This document shows, one piece after another, positions 36,647-44,028 of a DNA stretch of 64,000 nt. A program made the translations under genes and the position numbers. Within the stretch, counting starts at the first letter, position 1. Each line of letters starts with the position of its first letter. The notes beneath the pieces were generated by a model. The model did no database searches and was not told the DNA's origin. It saw nothing but the letters and a program-made list of their open reading frames with translations. The stretch is from Rhodococcus wratislaviensis (GTDB lineage Bacteria > Actinomycetota > Actinomycetes > Mycobacteriales > Mycobacteriaceae): NCBI RefSeq assembly GCF_900455735.1, contig NZ_UAUI01000026.1, positions 248,001 through 312,000 on the forward strand, read 5' to 3'.

Positions 36647-36686
36647 AGAAGAGGCCTTGACCGGTTCGCCGGCCAGGGCCTCTTCT
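36647..36686 (+). terminator. Terminator-like stem-loop after tRNA-Pro
   Basis: AGAAGAGGCC (36647-36656) pairs with GGCCTCTTCT (36677-36686). An inner stem CCGG-TTCG-CCGG (36661-36672) makes a branched or bulged hairpin, 15 nt past the tRNA. Confidence 0.7.
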
Positions 36687-36741
36687 GCATGGTGGAGGCG
36701 TTGTCGGGGTTCACAGACCCCGCGAGCGCCCGGCCGAAACC

Positions 36742-36760
36742 TCAGGCTAGCCTCACCTCA
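36742..36760 (+). promoter_or_regulatory. Probable IdeR/DtxR iron box at the fecB-like start
   Basis: TCAGGCTAGCCTCACCTCA matches the iron-box consensus TTAGGTTAGGCTAACCTAA at 14 of 19 positions, with the core AGG-TAG-CT-ACCT conserved. It ends on the A of the ATG start codon. Iron-dependent repression of a siderophore-binding protein is the expected logic. Confidence 0.5.
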
Positions 36761-37767
36761 TGTCTTCGAGGCTCTACGTACGCGCCGGGCTGGTCGCCCT
36801 GGCCACCGTCTTTCTCGCCGCCTGCGGCACCACCGACACCGGATCGTCCGCCGGCAACGCCGACGTCGCCACCGGCGGCAGGCAGTTCGCCACGGCGGAC
36901 GCCGAGACCGCCAAGCTCGGCACCGACGCCGAACCAGGCGTCTTCCCCCGGACCATCACCCACGCCCTCGGCGAGACCGTCATCGAGAAGAAGCCCGAAC
37001 GGGTGATCGTCCTCGACGGCGGTGAGCTGGACGACGTGCTCTCCCTGGGAATCACGCCCGTCGGACTGGCCAGCCCCGAGAGCGCCGCCGGTCAGCCGTC
37101 CTACCTCGCCGACAAGCTGGCCGGGGTGCCGGACGTCGGGACCACCAACAATCTGAATCTCGAGGCGATCTCCGCGCTGCAGCCCGATCTGATCCTGGGC
37201 AGCAAGCTGCGCGCCGACAAGCTGTACCCGCAGCTGTCGTCCATTGCTCCGACCGTGTTCGGCATCCGCCCCGGTTTCCCGTGGAAGGAGAACTTCCTGC
37301 TGGTCGCGGACGCGCTCGGTGAGGAGACCAAGGCGGAGGACGTCCTCAACGCCTACCAGACCCGCGCCGACGAGGTCCGCGAGTCCATCACGGGCGAGCC
37401 GACGATCTCGCTGGTCCGGTTCATGTCCGGCAAGATCCGCCTGTACGGCAACCTGTCGTTCATCGGCGTCATCCTGAAGGACGTCGGCCTTCCGCGTCCG
37501 ACGGTGCAGAACGTCGACGAACTGGCCGTCGAGGTGAGCCAGGAAACGATCGGGGAGGCGAATGCCGACCGGATCTTCTACTCCAGCTACGGCGCGCCCG
37601 AGACCACCGACGAGTCGACTGTGGTCGGCGGCCCGCTGTGGAATCAGATGCAGGCGGTGAAGGACGGCAAGGCCGTGCACGTCAGCGACGAGACCTGGTT
37701 CCTCGCGCTGGGACCCACCGGGGCGATGATCGTCCTCGACGAACTCGAGAACATGCTCGCGGCCTGA
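36760..37767 (+). CDS. Iron-siderophore ABC transporter substrate-binding lipoprotein
   Basis: 335 residues. The signal peptide ends in the lipobox LAACGTTDTG (Cys about 23). The mature domain is a class III binding protein (FecB/FhuD type): RVIVLDGGELDDVLSLGI, then LEAISALQPDLILGSKL and IAPTVFGIRPGFPWKENF. It captures a ferric siderophore outside the membrane; no permease or ATPase genes adjoin it, so it must use components encoded elsewhere. An IdeR-like box overlaps its start. Its stop is 1 nt from the convergent DUF457 gene end. Confidence 0.92.
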   Translation: MSSRLYVRAGLVALATVFLAACGTTDTGSSAGNADVATGGRQFATADAETAKLGTDAEPGVFPRTITHALGETVIEKKPERVIVLDGGELDDVLSLGITPVGLASPESAAGQPSYLADKLAGVPDVGTTNNLNLEAISALQPDLILGSKLRADKLYPQLSSIAPTVFGIRPGFPWKENFLLVADALGEETKAEDVLNAYQTRADEVRESITGEPTISLVRFMSGKIRLYGNLSFIGVILKDVGLPRPTVQNVDELAVEVSQETIGEANADRIFYSSYGAPETTDESTVVGGPLWNQMQAVKDGKAVHVSDETWFLALGPTGAMIVLDELENMLAA

Positions 37768-37768
37768 G

Positions 37769-38572
37769 TCACTGCGGGGCAGGCATGAACGCGTCGTAGA
37801 TTGCCTGCGGCGCACCGTCGATGGCCCAGATGACCATGAGTCCGACGGCCACCGTGAGGGCGGGCCCGAGCACGACCTTCTCGAAGGGCCCGCCCGCCCG
37901 GATGGACAGGAACGACGGGAGCCGGAACTCCCACCACCGTTCCTTGCCGAGTGTGAGGAACGGAGCCAGGAAGGGGACGCCTTCCTTGGTGATGGCGTCC
38001 CCGAGGCAGTGGGTGGCGCAGCCCAGCGCCACCGCCACTCCGAGTCCGGTGGAACCGGCCTCCGTGGGATACGACTGCCAGGTGAGCGCGGACAGCACCG
38101 CGGCGACCGCCGAAACCGCCAGCCAGCCTTTTTCTTTGGCCAGCTCCCCGGCCAGCCCGCGGAGCGCGAGCCCGAGGCAGACGAACAGTGTCGCGATGAT
38201 GGCCGGCTTGCCGAACTGGACGACCAGCGCGGACACCCCGGCCCCGATACCGGCGGCGAACAGGGCCGTGTGGGTGAGCGTCCGGTGCCCGCCGCGCCGC
38301 TTGCCGTCGCGTTTGCCCTTTGTGACGGTGTAGAAACCCAGCGACACCGCATCGACGCCCTTCGCGACGACGCTGCTGACCGGCCCGAACGAGCGTGAGA
38401 CCGTGGACTGGCTCGTGTCCAGGTCCGGGAGAAGCGCCGCTCCGGCGCACACCGCCGCGAACGTGAAGGTCTCGGCGGTCGAGGTGGGCCCACCCCAGTC
38501 GAGGGGCAGCAGATCTGCCACCGCCAGACCTACAGCCGCACCGGACATTGCATGGGTGGGACCCATCACCAT
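37769..38572 (-). CDS. Metal-dependent membrane hydrolase, YdjM/DUF457 family
   Basis: About 267 residues from ATG 38572 (AAAGG 11 nt upstream); in-frame GTG 38584 is possible. Multiple hydrophobic helices carry the family His/Asp motifs: GPTHAMSGAAVG, ALLPDLDTSQS, GGHRTLTHTALF and ATHCLGDAIT. These match the YdjM (LexA-regulated in E. coli) family of membrane-bound hydrolases of unknown substrate. An inverted repeat lies 48 nt upstream. Confidence 0.87.
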   Translation of the reverse strand: MVMGPTHAMSGAAVGLAVADLLPLDWGGPTSTAETFTFAAVCAGAALLPDLDTSQSTVSRSFGPVSSVVAKGVDAVSLGFYTVTKGKRDGKRRGGHRTLTHTALFAAGIGAGVSALVVQFGKPAIIATLFVCLGLALRGLAGELAKEKGWLAVSAVAAVLSALTWQSYPTEAGSTGLGVAVALGCATHCLGDAITKEGVPFLAPFLTLGKERWWEFRLPSFLSIRAGGPFEKVVLGPALTVAVGLMVIWAIDGAPQAIYDAFMPAPQ

Positions 38573-38619
38573 GGAAGACAGCACCTTTCGACCCCGACTC
38601 GGGACACGGTCATCCGAGC

Positions 38620-38635
38620 CGGTGTCCTGACACCG
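38620..38635. promoter_or_regulatory. Inverted repeat upstream of the DUF457 gene, candidate operator
   Basis: CGGTGTC-CT-GACACCG is a perfect 7-bp inverted repeat, 48 nt upstream of ATG 38572. A further GACAC half lies at 38603-38607. The binding protein is unknown. No gene is visible in 38585-38676. Confidence 0.35.
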
Positions 38636-38676
38636 CCCAACCTAGCAACAACATCCGACACACCCGTCACACACCT

Positions 38677-38716
38677 GTGAGTACTTCTTAACCGCGGGCG
38701 GTTAAGAAGTACTCAC
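38677..38716. repeat. 40-nt palindrome, copy 4 (GTGAGTACTT type), 19-bp perfect stem
   Basis: GTGAGTACTTCTTAACCGC (38677-38695) is exactly complementary to 38698-38716, leaving only GG at the centre. A mini-hairpin GCGC-GAA-GCGC follows. This is the most regular copy, and the only one not clearly at the end of a recognised gene. Confidence 0.9.
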
Positions 38717-38800
38717 GGGCGCGAAGCGCAGTGGCGTCCGTCCCCGCTGAAGGTGGATGATGGAAGTGCGCTGCGTGCAGTCGGGCGGAGGAGGGTCGTC

Positions 38801-38860
38801 GTGGAAACTGTGATCGTGTTCGTTCTCGCCGTGCTGCTCTATTGGTGGGGCCTGCTCTGA
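38801..38860 (+). CDS. 19-residue hydrophobic membrane peptide
   Basis: GTG 38801 to TGA 38860 encodes a 19-residue peptide, METVIVFVLAVLLYWWGLL, a single membrane helix with a Trp-Trp pair near its end. A strong ribosome site GGAGGAGG lies about 7 nt upstream (38788-38795 region). Third positions are C- or G-rich as in genes here. It ends 19 nt from the convergent catalase stop. Function unknown. It could be a small membrane protein or a subunit of a larger complex. Confidence 0.45.
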   Translation: METVIVFVLAVLLYWWGLL

Positions 38861-38879
38861 GCCTGCCCCACCAACGACA

Positions 38880-40349
38880 TCAGTTCCGGCTCTGCCCTTC
38901 CCGGACACCGATTTCCACTCGCTTGCCCAGGTCGGGGTCGACGCTCTTCCAGTAGTCGAAGACCCGCAGCAGAACCGGTTCGCTGACGCCGCCGAGTGCG
39001 TGGCCGACGATGTTGTTCACCAGGCGGTCGCGTTCGTCGTCGCTCAGGACCTCTCGGACGAGCGTGCCCGCCTGCGTGAAATCGCCGTCCTCGGCGTGCT
39101 CGATGTAGCCGGCTCGCACCGACTCGCCGTCGAACGCCCACAGACCTTCGTCACCCGCGAGCGACGCGTCGGCGTGGGGGCCGCCGTAGGAGTTCGGCGC
39201 GTACACCGGGGTCTCGGGCGAATTGGTGGCGTACCGCATCGCACCGTCCTGCGAGTACGAGTTCACCTGATTCTTCGGCGCGTTGACCGGCAGCTGCGCG
39301 TAGTTGGCGCCGATGCGGTACCGGTGCGCGTCCGCGTACGAGAAGACCCGTCCCAGCAGCATCTTGTCGGGCGAGAAGCCGATTCCCGGAACGACATTCG
39401 ACGGCTCGAACGAGGCCTGCTCGATCTGCGCGAAGAAGTTGTCGGGGTTCCGGTTGAGGGTCCACTTGCCGACCTCGATCAACGGGTAGTCCTTCTGCGA
39501 CCACACCTTGGTGAGGTCGAACGGGTTGAATCGGTAGCCCTCTGCCTCGTCGACGGGCATGACCTGGACCTTCAGCGTCCAGCTGGGGAACTCGCCGCGG
39601 GCGATCGTGTCGTACAGGTCGGCGCGGTGATGATCGGGGTCGTTGCCGGCGAGGGTGTCGGCCTCGTCCTGAGTGAGGAACTCGATGCCCTGATCGGTCT
39701 TGAAGTGGTACTTGACCCAGAACCGTTCGCCGTCGGCGTTGACCCACTGGTACGTGTGCGAGCCGAAACCGTCCATGTGACGCCAGGTCTTCGGGATTCC
39801 GCGGTCACCCATCAGCCAGGTCACCTGGTGGGCGGACTCGGGCCGCAGCGTCCAGAAGTCCCACTGCATGTTGTGGTCGCGCAGACCGGACCCCGGCAGC
39901 CGCTTCTGCGAGTGGATGAAGTCGGGGAACTTGATCGGGTCCTTGATGAAGAAGACGGGTGTGTTGTTGCCGACGAGGTCGTAGTTGCCGTCCTCGGTGT
40001 AGAATTTCACGGCGAATCCGCGCGGGTCGCGCCAGGTGTCGGGGCTGCCCTGCTCGCCCGCGACGGTGGAGAAGCGCACCAGCGACTCGGTCTTCGCGCC
40101 GGGCTGGAACAGTGTGGCCTTCGTGTAGCGGCTCACGTCGTGGGTGACGACCAGTTCGCCGAACGCACCGCCGCCCTTGGCGTGGACGACGCGCTCTGGA
40201 ACGCGCTCGCGGTTGAAGTGGGCGAGCTTCTCGATCAGGTAGTGGTCGTGGAGCAGGATGGGGCCCTGCGTGCCCGCGGTGAGGGATTCGTTGTCGCTGA
40301 CGACGGGAATTCCGAAGTTGTTGGTGGTGGCGCGCTGTGTTTCAGGCAT
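38880..40349 (-). CDS. katA: Monofunctional heme catalase (clade 3, small subunit)
   Basis: 489 residues from ATG 40349 after a GGAGG ribosome site. The catalytic His is in [18 protein letters not shown], the conserved Asn in [17 protein letters not shown], and the heme-ligand Tyr in [15 protein letters not shown]. It breaks hydrogen peroxide into water and oxygen. It lies 53 nt downstream of the Fur-family gene and is probably cotranscribed and repressed by it. The length fits small-subunit catalases that bind NADPH. The convergent 19-residue peptide gene ends 19 nt beyond its stop. Confidence 0.97.
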   Translation of the reverse strand: MPETQRATTNNFGIPVVSDNESLTAGTQGPILLHDHYLIEKLAHFNRERVPERVVHAKGGGAFGELVVTHDVSRYTKATLFQPGAKTESLVRFSTVAGEQGSPDTWRDPRGFAVKFYTEDGNYDLVGNNTPVFFIKDPIKFPDFIHSQKRLPGSGLRDHNMQWDFWTLRPESAHQVTWLMGDRGIPKTWRHMDGFGSHTYQWVNADGERFWVKYHFKTDQGIEFLTQDEADTLAGNDPDHHRADLYDTIARGEFPSWTLKVQVMPVDEAEGYRFNPFDLTKVWSQKDYPLIEVGKWTLNRNPDNFFAQIEQASFEPSNVVPGIGFSPDKMLLGRVFSYADAHRYRIGANYAQLPVNAPKNQVNSYSQDGAMRYATNSPETPVYAPNSYGGPHADASLAGDEGLWAFDGESVRAGYIEHAEDGDFTQAGTLVREVLSDDERDRLVNNIVGHALGGVSEPVLLRVFDYWKSVDPDLGKRVEIGVREGQSRN

Positions 40350-40402
40350 GGCAAAGCCTCCAGGTTGCATCGGGTGAGGGTGTAGCGGTGGGGACGGACG
40401 GG

Positions 40403-40861
40403 TCAGGACAGGGCTGCTGCCGACCCGGTTCCGCTCTGCGCGCCGGTCTGGCACTGCGAGCAGAGCCCCCAGAAGACGACCTCGGCCTCGTCGATCTCGA
40501 AACCGTGGGCCTGCGAAGGGTCGAGGCACGGAGCCTCACCGACGGCGCAGTCCACGTCCACGACGGTCCCGCAGCTGCGGCACACGAGGTGGTGGTGGTT
40601 GTCTCCGGTACGGGTTTCGAACCGTGCGGGCGATCCCGCGGGCTCGATACGTCTGAGCAGGCCGGCGGCGGTGCACGCCTTGAGGACGTCGTATACCGCC
40701 TGGGTGGAGACCGATCCCAGCTCTTCACGAACTACGGCCGCAATGTCGTCGACGTCGGAATGCGGCCGCACGGCAACCGCATTCAACACTGCAACGCGTG
40801 GTGCAGTGACACGCAGGCCCACCCCGCGCAGCTGCGCTTTGGGATCCGTGTCGTGTCGCAT
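40403..40861 (-). CDS. furA: Fur-family regulator (FurA/PerR-like)
   Basis: 152 residues. The winged helix region is [15 protein letters not shown]...[19 protein letters not shown]. The metal-binding segment is [18 protein letters not shown], followed by a second Cys pair (LCSQCQTG) that makes the structural zinc site. As in mycobacterial furA-katG, it sits directly upstream of a catalase gene and probably represses it with iron or peroxide sensing. Its predicted promoter starts at the ATG, so the mRNA may be leaderless. Confidence 0.94.
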   Translation of the reverse strand: MRHDTDPKAQLRGVGLRVTAPRVAVLNAVAVRPHSDVDDIAAVVREELGSVSTQAVYDVLKACTAAGLLRRIEPAGSPARFETRTGDNHHHLVCRSCGTVVDVDCAVGEAPCLDPSQAHGFEIDEAEVVFWGLCSQCQTGAQSGTGSAAALS

Positions 40862-40868
40862 GTGTTCC

Positions 40869-40896
40869 AGTATCGCGCCTTTTTGGAATTAGTCAA
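40869..40896 (-). promoter_or_regulatory. Predicted leaderless promoter of furA
   Basis: Read on the minus strand, -35 TTGACT (40896-40891), 16-nt AT-rich spacer and -10 GATACT (40874-40869) place the start a few nt before ATG 40861. The spacer carries the A/T-rich run typical of FurA operators. Confidence 0.5.
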
Positions 40897-40918
40897 GAAA
40901 AGGACGTGTCGGAAATTC

Positions 40919-40947
40919 TTGACATGTCGGAAATCTCCGACATAAAG
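40919..40947 (+). promoter_or_regulatory. Promoter and operator of the ArsR-SRPBCC pair
   Basis: -35 TTGACA (40919-40924) and -10 ATAAAG (40942-40947) with 17-nt spacing predict a start near 40954, at GTG 40955. The spacer is filled by TGTCGGA-AATC-TCCGACA (40925-40942), a perfect 7-bp inverted repeat. An upstream copy GTGTCGGAAAT starts at 40906. This looks like an autoregulatory ArsR operator. Confidence 0.65.
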
Positions 40948-40954
40948 TCGCGGC

Positions 40955-41266
40955 GTGCCCGACGACGACGTCTTCATCGCCCTCTCGAACCCCGTGCGAC
41001 GGCGCCTGCTGGAAATCCTGGTGGACGGACCCCTCACCGCCGGGGACCTCGCCGGCCGGTTCGACCTCACCCGACCCGCGGTGGCGGAGCACCTGCAGGT
41101 GCTGCGCCGGGCCGGTCTCGTCCGCGACGAACCGTCCGGACGGCAACGGCACTACCACCTGACCGCCGAGCCGCTCGCCGACGTCGGCGACTGGCTGCAC
41201 CCGTTCGAGCGGTTCTGGCGTGGCCGCTTGCGCACACTCGCCGACTTCCTCGAGGAGGACTCGTGA
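40955..41266 (+). CDS. ArsR family transcriptional regulator
   Basis: 103 residues, one winged helix-turn-helix: MPDDDVFIALSNPVRRRLLE, then RFDLTRPAVAEHLQVLRRAG (recognition helix) and the wing SGRQRHYHL. It has no Cys, so it does not sense metals through a thiolate site. Its coupling to an SRPBCC gene (GTGA overlap) is typical of ArsR/AHSA1 pairs. GTG 40955 is at the predicted transcription start. The effector is unknown. Confidence 0.92.
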   Translation: MPDDDVFIALSNPVRRRLLEILVDGPLTAGDLAGRFDLTRPAVAEHLQVLRRAGLVRDEPSGRQRHYHLTAEPLADVGDWLHPFERFWRGRLRTLADFLEEDS

Positions 41267-41673
41267 CCGACCGCACCACCACCAAGATCTCCGTCGACCA
41301 GTTCATCGCCGCGCCGCCCGCCAAGGTGTGGCGCGCCCTCACCGAGCCGGAACTGCTCGCCCGCTGGTGGGCCGCGGGTGACATCGCCGCCACGGTCGGG
41401 CATCGGTTCCATCTCGACATGCCCGGCTGGGGCGCCGTTCCCTGCGAAGTGGTCGAGGTCCAGCCGGAACGGCGCTTCGTCTACACGTTCACCGAGAACT
41501 GGACGCTGGTCTGGCGCCTGGCTCCCGAGGGTGCGGGCACCCGCCTGTTCCTCGAGCATTCGGGCTTCGACCTCGACGACAAGCGCAGCCGCGACGCGTT
41601 CGAGCGGATGGGTCCAGGCTGGCGCGACACCGTGCTGCCACGTCTCGCCGGCGCGGTCGCGGAAATCGGATAG
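41263..41673 (+). CDS. SRPBCC (AHSA1-like) domain protein
   Basis: 136 residues. VDQFIAAPPAKVWRALTEP at the start, ELLARWWAAGDI, and the C-terminal helix MGPGWRDTVLPRLAGAV are AHSA1/SRPBCC landmarks. The fold makes a hydrophobic cavity and may bind a small lipid-like ligand. GTG 41263 overlaps the arsR stop, so it is translationally coupled. It is likely induced when the ArsR protein leaves the operator. Confidence 0.9.
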   Translation: MTDRTTTKISVDQFIAAPPAKVWRALTEPELLARWWAAGDIAATVGHRFHLDMPGWGAVPCEVVEVQPERRFVYTFTENWTLVWRLAPEGAGTRLFLEHSGFDLDDKRSRDAFERMGPGWRDTVLPRLAGAVAEIG

Positions 41674-41687
41674 CGACCTGTCTCAGG

Positions 41688-42332
41688 TCAGCGGAGCTGC
41701 GCGGGCCCGGTGGTCATCCGGCCGTCCGTGATCACGATGCCGTGGTGTGTGCCGGGCGTCAGCCAGTCACCGAGGGTGGGACCTTCGGCCGACACGGCCA
41801 CGCGGGCATATCGGAAATGCCCCCGGAGTCGCGCGGACGCGGTCACGAGGCCGTGGTCGCCGGGTTGCGCGAACCCCAGCGCGCCGGCGACAGGCAGTCG
41901 CGGTCCGCGCGGACGAGTGCTCGTGGTGACGCGCCACGCTTCGGACGATGCCTCGAAGTCGCCGTGCACGTCGCCGTCGAACTCGGCAGTCACCTTCGGC
42001 AGGCTCCAGTGCACGCGGCCGCCGTGCACGGAGGGTTCCGAATCCACGGCAATGAACGGGACCGCCATGCGCGGCAGGACGCCGATGCGACGTCCGGGCG
42101 CGCGGAGCACCGGGCTGGCGAGGATTTCCCGGTAGGGCCCGACGGGCGAGTCGAGGTAGTCGACCATCATCGCGAGGGTCAACGGCACGGTGGCGCCGTC
42201 GGGTCCGAGCGCGCGGGCGGCCGCGGTGCTGCGGTGCCACCACAGTGTCGCGCGCACCCCCGCCGGCCACGGGGGCGGCGAGCTCTCGGGCCAGTCGGTG
42301 CGCGGGGTGGTCGATTCAGGCACGCTCCACAT
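41688..42332 (-). CDS. Acetoacetate decarboxylase-like protein
   Basis: 214 residues. The middle contains VHWSLPKVTAEFDGDVHGDF, which resembles the Schiff-base lysine region of acetoacetate decarboxylases (usually PKK). LASPVLRAPGRRIGVLPRM precedes it. The catalytic Lys is plausible (the Lys of LPK), but an adjacent second Lys is absent. It overlaps the end of the GMC oxidase gene by 17 nt, so it belongs to that operon. Family call is moderate; it may bind rather than decarboxylate its ligand. Confidence 0.65.
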   Translation of the reverse strand: MWSVPESTTPRTDWPESSPPPWPAGVRATLWWHRSTAAARALGPDGATVPLTLAMMVDYLDSPVGPYREILASPVLRAPGRRIGVLPRMAVPFIAVDSEPSVHGGRVHWSLPKVTAEFDGDVHGDFEASSEAWRVTTSTRPRGPRLPVAGALGFAQPGDHGLVTASARLRGHFRYARVAVSAEGPTLGDWLTPGTHHGIVITDGRMTTGPAQLR

Positions 42333-44028
42333 CGACTGTCTCCCTTCGGGTGGTGACCGTCAGCGGGAGCCGCAGTGCACCCGGCGCGTCGGCGGGGACC
42401 ACCGGATTCCGGGGCGGCGACGGTTCGATACGTACGTATGGCTTGCCCGGCTCGGGCCGGATGTCGGCCTCGCCCTTGTTGGGCCACAGCGCGAATGCAC
42501 GCTCGGCCTGGGCGGTGATGGTGAGCGACGGATTGACCCCGAGATTCGCGCTCACCACGGAGCCGTCGGCCACGTGCAGACCGTCGTGTCCGTACGCCCG
42601 CAGGTAGGGGTCGACGACGCCGGTATCCGGCGAGTCCCCGATGGTGCAACCCCCGAGGAAATGAGCGGTCATCGGAATGTTCACGACGTCGGCGAACGAA
42701 CCGCCCGGGTCTCCCCCGATCCGCTCGGCCACCTTGCGGATGGCCGTGTGACCCTGCGGGATCCATTCGGGCGGCGGAGCTCCGGGTCCGGGACGGCTGG
42801 TGACCGCGCGACCGAGGCGGCCCCGCCCCTTGGCCAGTTCGAGCGAATTGTCGTCGGTCTGCATGACGAGCGCGATCACGGTGCGCTCCGACCAGTGCCG
42901 CACCGACAGGCTGCGCACGAACGCCCCAGGGCGACGCAACGCGACGCCGACCGTTTTCAGCAACCGCGGCGTCCTGCCGCCGCCGTCGCTGAGGACGGTC
43001 TGCAACAGGCCGATCGCGTTGCTGCCCTTGCCGTACCGCACCGGTTCGATGTGGGTGTGATCGTCCGGGTGGAACGAGGACGTGATGGCCACGCCCTTCG
43101 TGAAGTCTGTTGCGCGGTTCTTCGACGTGGCCGCGAGGACCGCCTCCGAGTTGGTGCGCACCACCGATCCCAGCCTCGGCGACAACCGCGGCAGCGCACC
43201 GGATTCCTTCATCGCCAGCAGCAGCCGGGCGGTGCCGTACGTGCCCGCGGCGACCACCACCTGGTCCGCGGTGAAGGTGTGTTCCCGCTTGCGGATCCCG
43301 TCGGTGCGGCGGGTCCGCAACGCGTAGCCGCCGCCCGCCCGGGGACGCAACTCCGTCACCGTCGTGAGCGGATGCACCCGGGCACCCGCCTTCTCGGCGA
43401 GGTGGAGGTAATTCTTGACGAGCGTGTTCTTCGCGCCCACACGGCAACCCGTCATGCAACTGCCGCACTCGGTGCACCCTGTGCGCTCGGGTCCTACTCC
43501 CCCGAAGAACGGATCGGCCACCCGCGATCCCGGTTCGCCGAAGAAGACCCCCACCGGTGTGGACGTGAACGTCTCACCGGCGCCCATCTCCTCGGCCACC
43601 TCGCGCATGACGGCGTCGGCGGGGGTGAACGACGGATTGGTCGTCACACCCAGCATCCGTTTCGCCTGCTCGTAGTACGGGGCCAGCTCCGACTGCCAGT
43701 CGGTGATGTGCGCCCACTGCTTGTCCTCGAAGAAGCGGCGTGGCGGCTGGTAGAGGGTGTTCGCGTAGTTCAGCGACCCGCCTCCTACCCCTGCCCCGGC
43801 CATGACCAGGACGTCGGGGAGGAGGTGGATCCGTTGCACGCCGTAGCAGCCCAGCCACGGTGCCCACAGGTAGCGGCGCAGCCGCCAGCTCGTCTCGGGC
43901 AGCTCGTCGTCGGCGAAGCGTCTACCCGCTTCGAGTACGCCGACCCGGTACCCCTTCTCGGTAAGCCTGAGCGCCGCGACGCTGCCGCCGAAACCGGAGC
44001 CGACCACGATTACGTCGTAGTGCGTCAC
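42316..44028 (-). CDS. GMC-type FAD oxidoreductase, ChoD (cholesterol oxidase)-like
   Basis: 570 residues from GTG 44028. The N-terminal Rossmann motif is VIVVGSGFGGSVAALRL. LVMAGAGVGGGSLNYANTL is the FAD signature. A C-x2-C-x3-C type cluster (CTECGSCMTGC, about residue 190) is characteristic of the ChoD-like (Rv3409c) branch. The C-terminus has the GMC His region GGCTIGDSPDTGVVD and the NPSLTITAQAERAFALWP segment. It probably oxidises a hydroxyl on a sterol or long alcohol. It overlaps the monooxygenase stop by 4 nt (GTGA). Confidence 0.88.
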   Translation of the reverse strand: MTHYDVIVVGSGFGGSVAALRLTEKGYRVGVLEAGRRFADDELPETSWRLRRYLWAPWLGCYGVQRIHLLPDVLVMAGAGVGGGSLNYANTLYQPPRRFFEDKQWAHITDWQSELAPYYEQAKRMLGVTTNPSFTPADAVMREVAEEMGAGETFTSTPVGVFFGEPGSRVADPFFGGVGPERTGCTECGSCMTGCRVGAKNTLVKNYLHLAEKAGARVHPLTTVTELRPRAGGGYALRTRRTDGIRKREHTFTADQVVVAAGTYGTARLLLAMKESGALPRLSPRLGSVVRTNSEAVLAATSKNRATDFTKGVAITSSFHPDDHTHIEPVRYGKGSNAIGLLQTVLSDGGGRTPRLLKTVGVALRRPGAFVRSLSVRHWSERTVIALVMQTDDNSLELAKGRGRLGRAVTSRPGPGAPPPEWIPQGHTAIRKVAERIGGDPGGSFADVVNIPMTAHFLGGCTIGDSPDTGVVDPYLRAYGHDGLHVADGSVVSANLGVNPSLTITAQAERAFALWPNKGEADIRPEPGKPYVRIEPSPPRNPVVPADAPGALRLPLTVTTRRETVDVERA

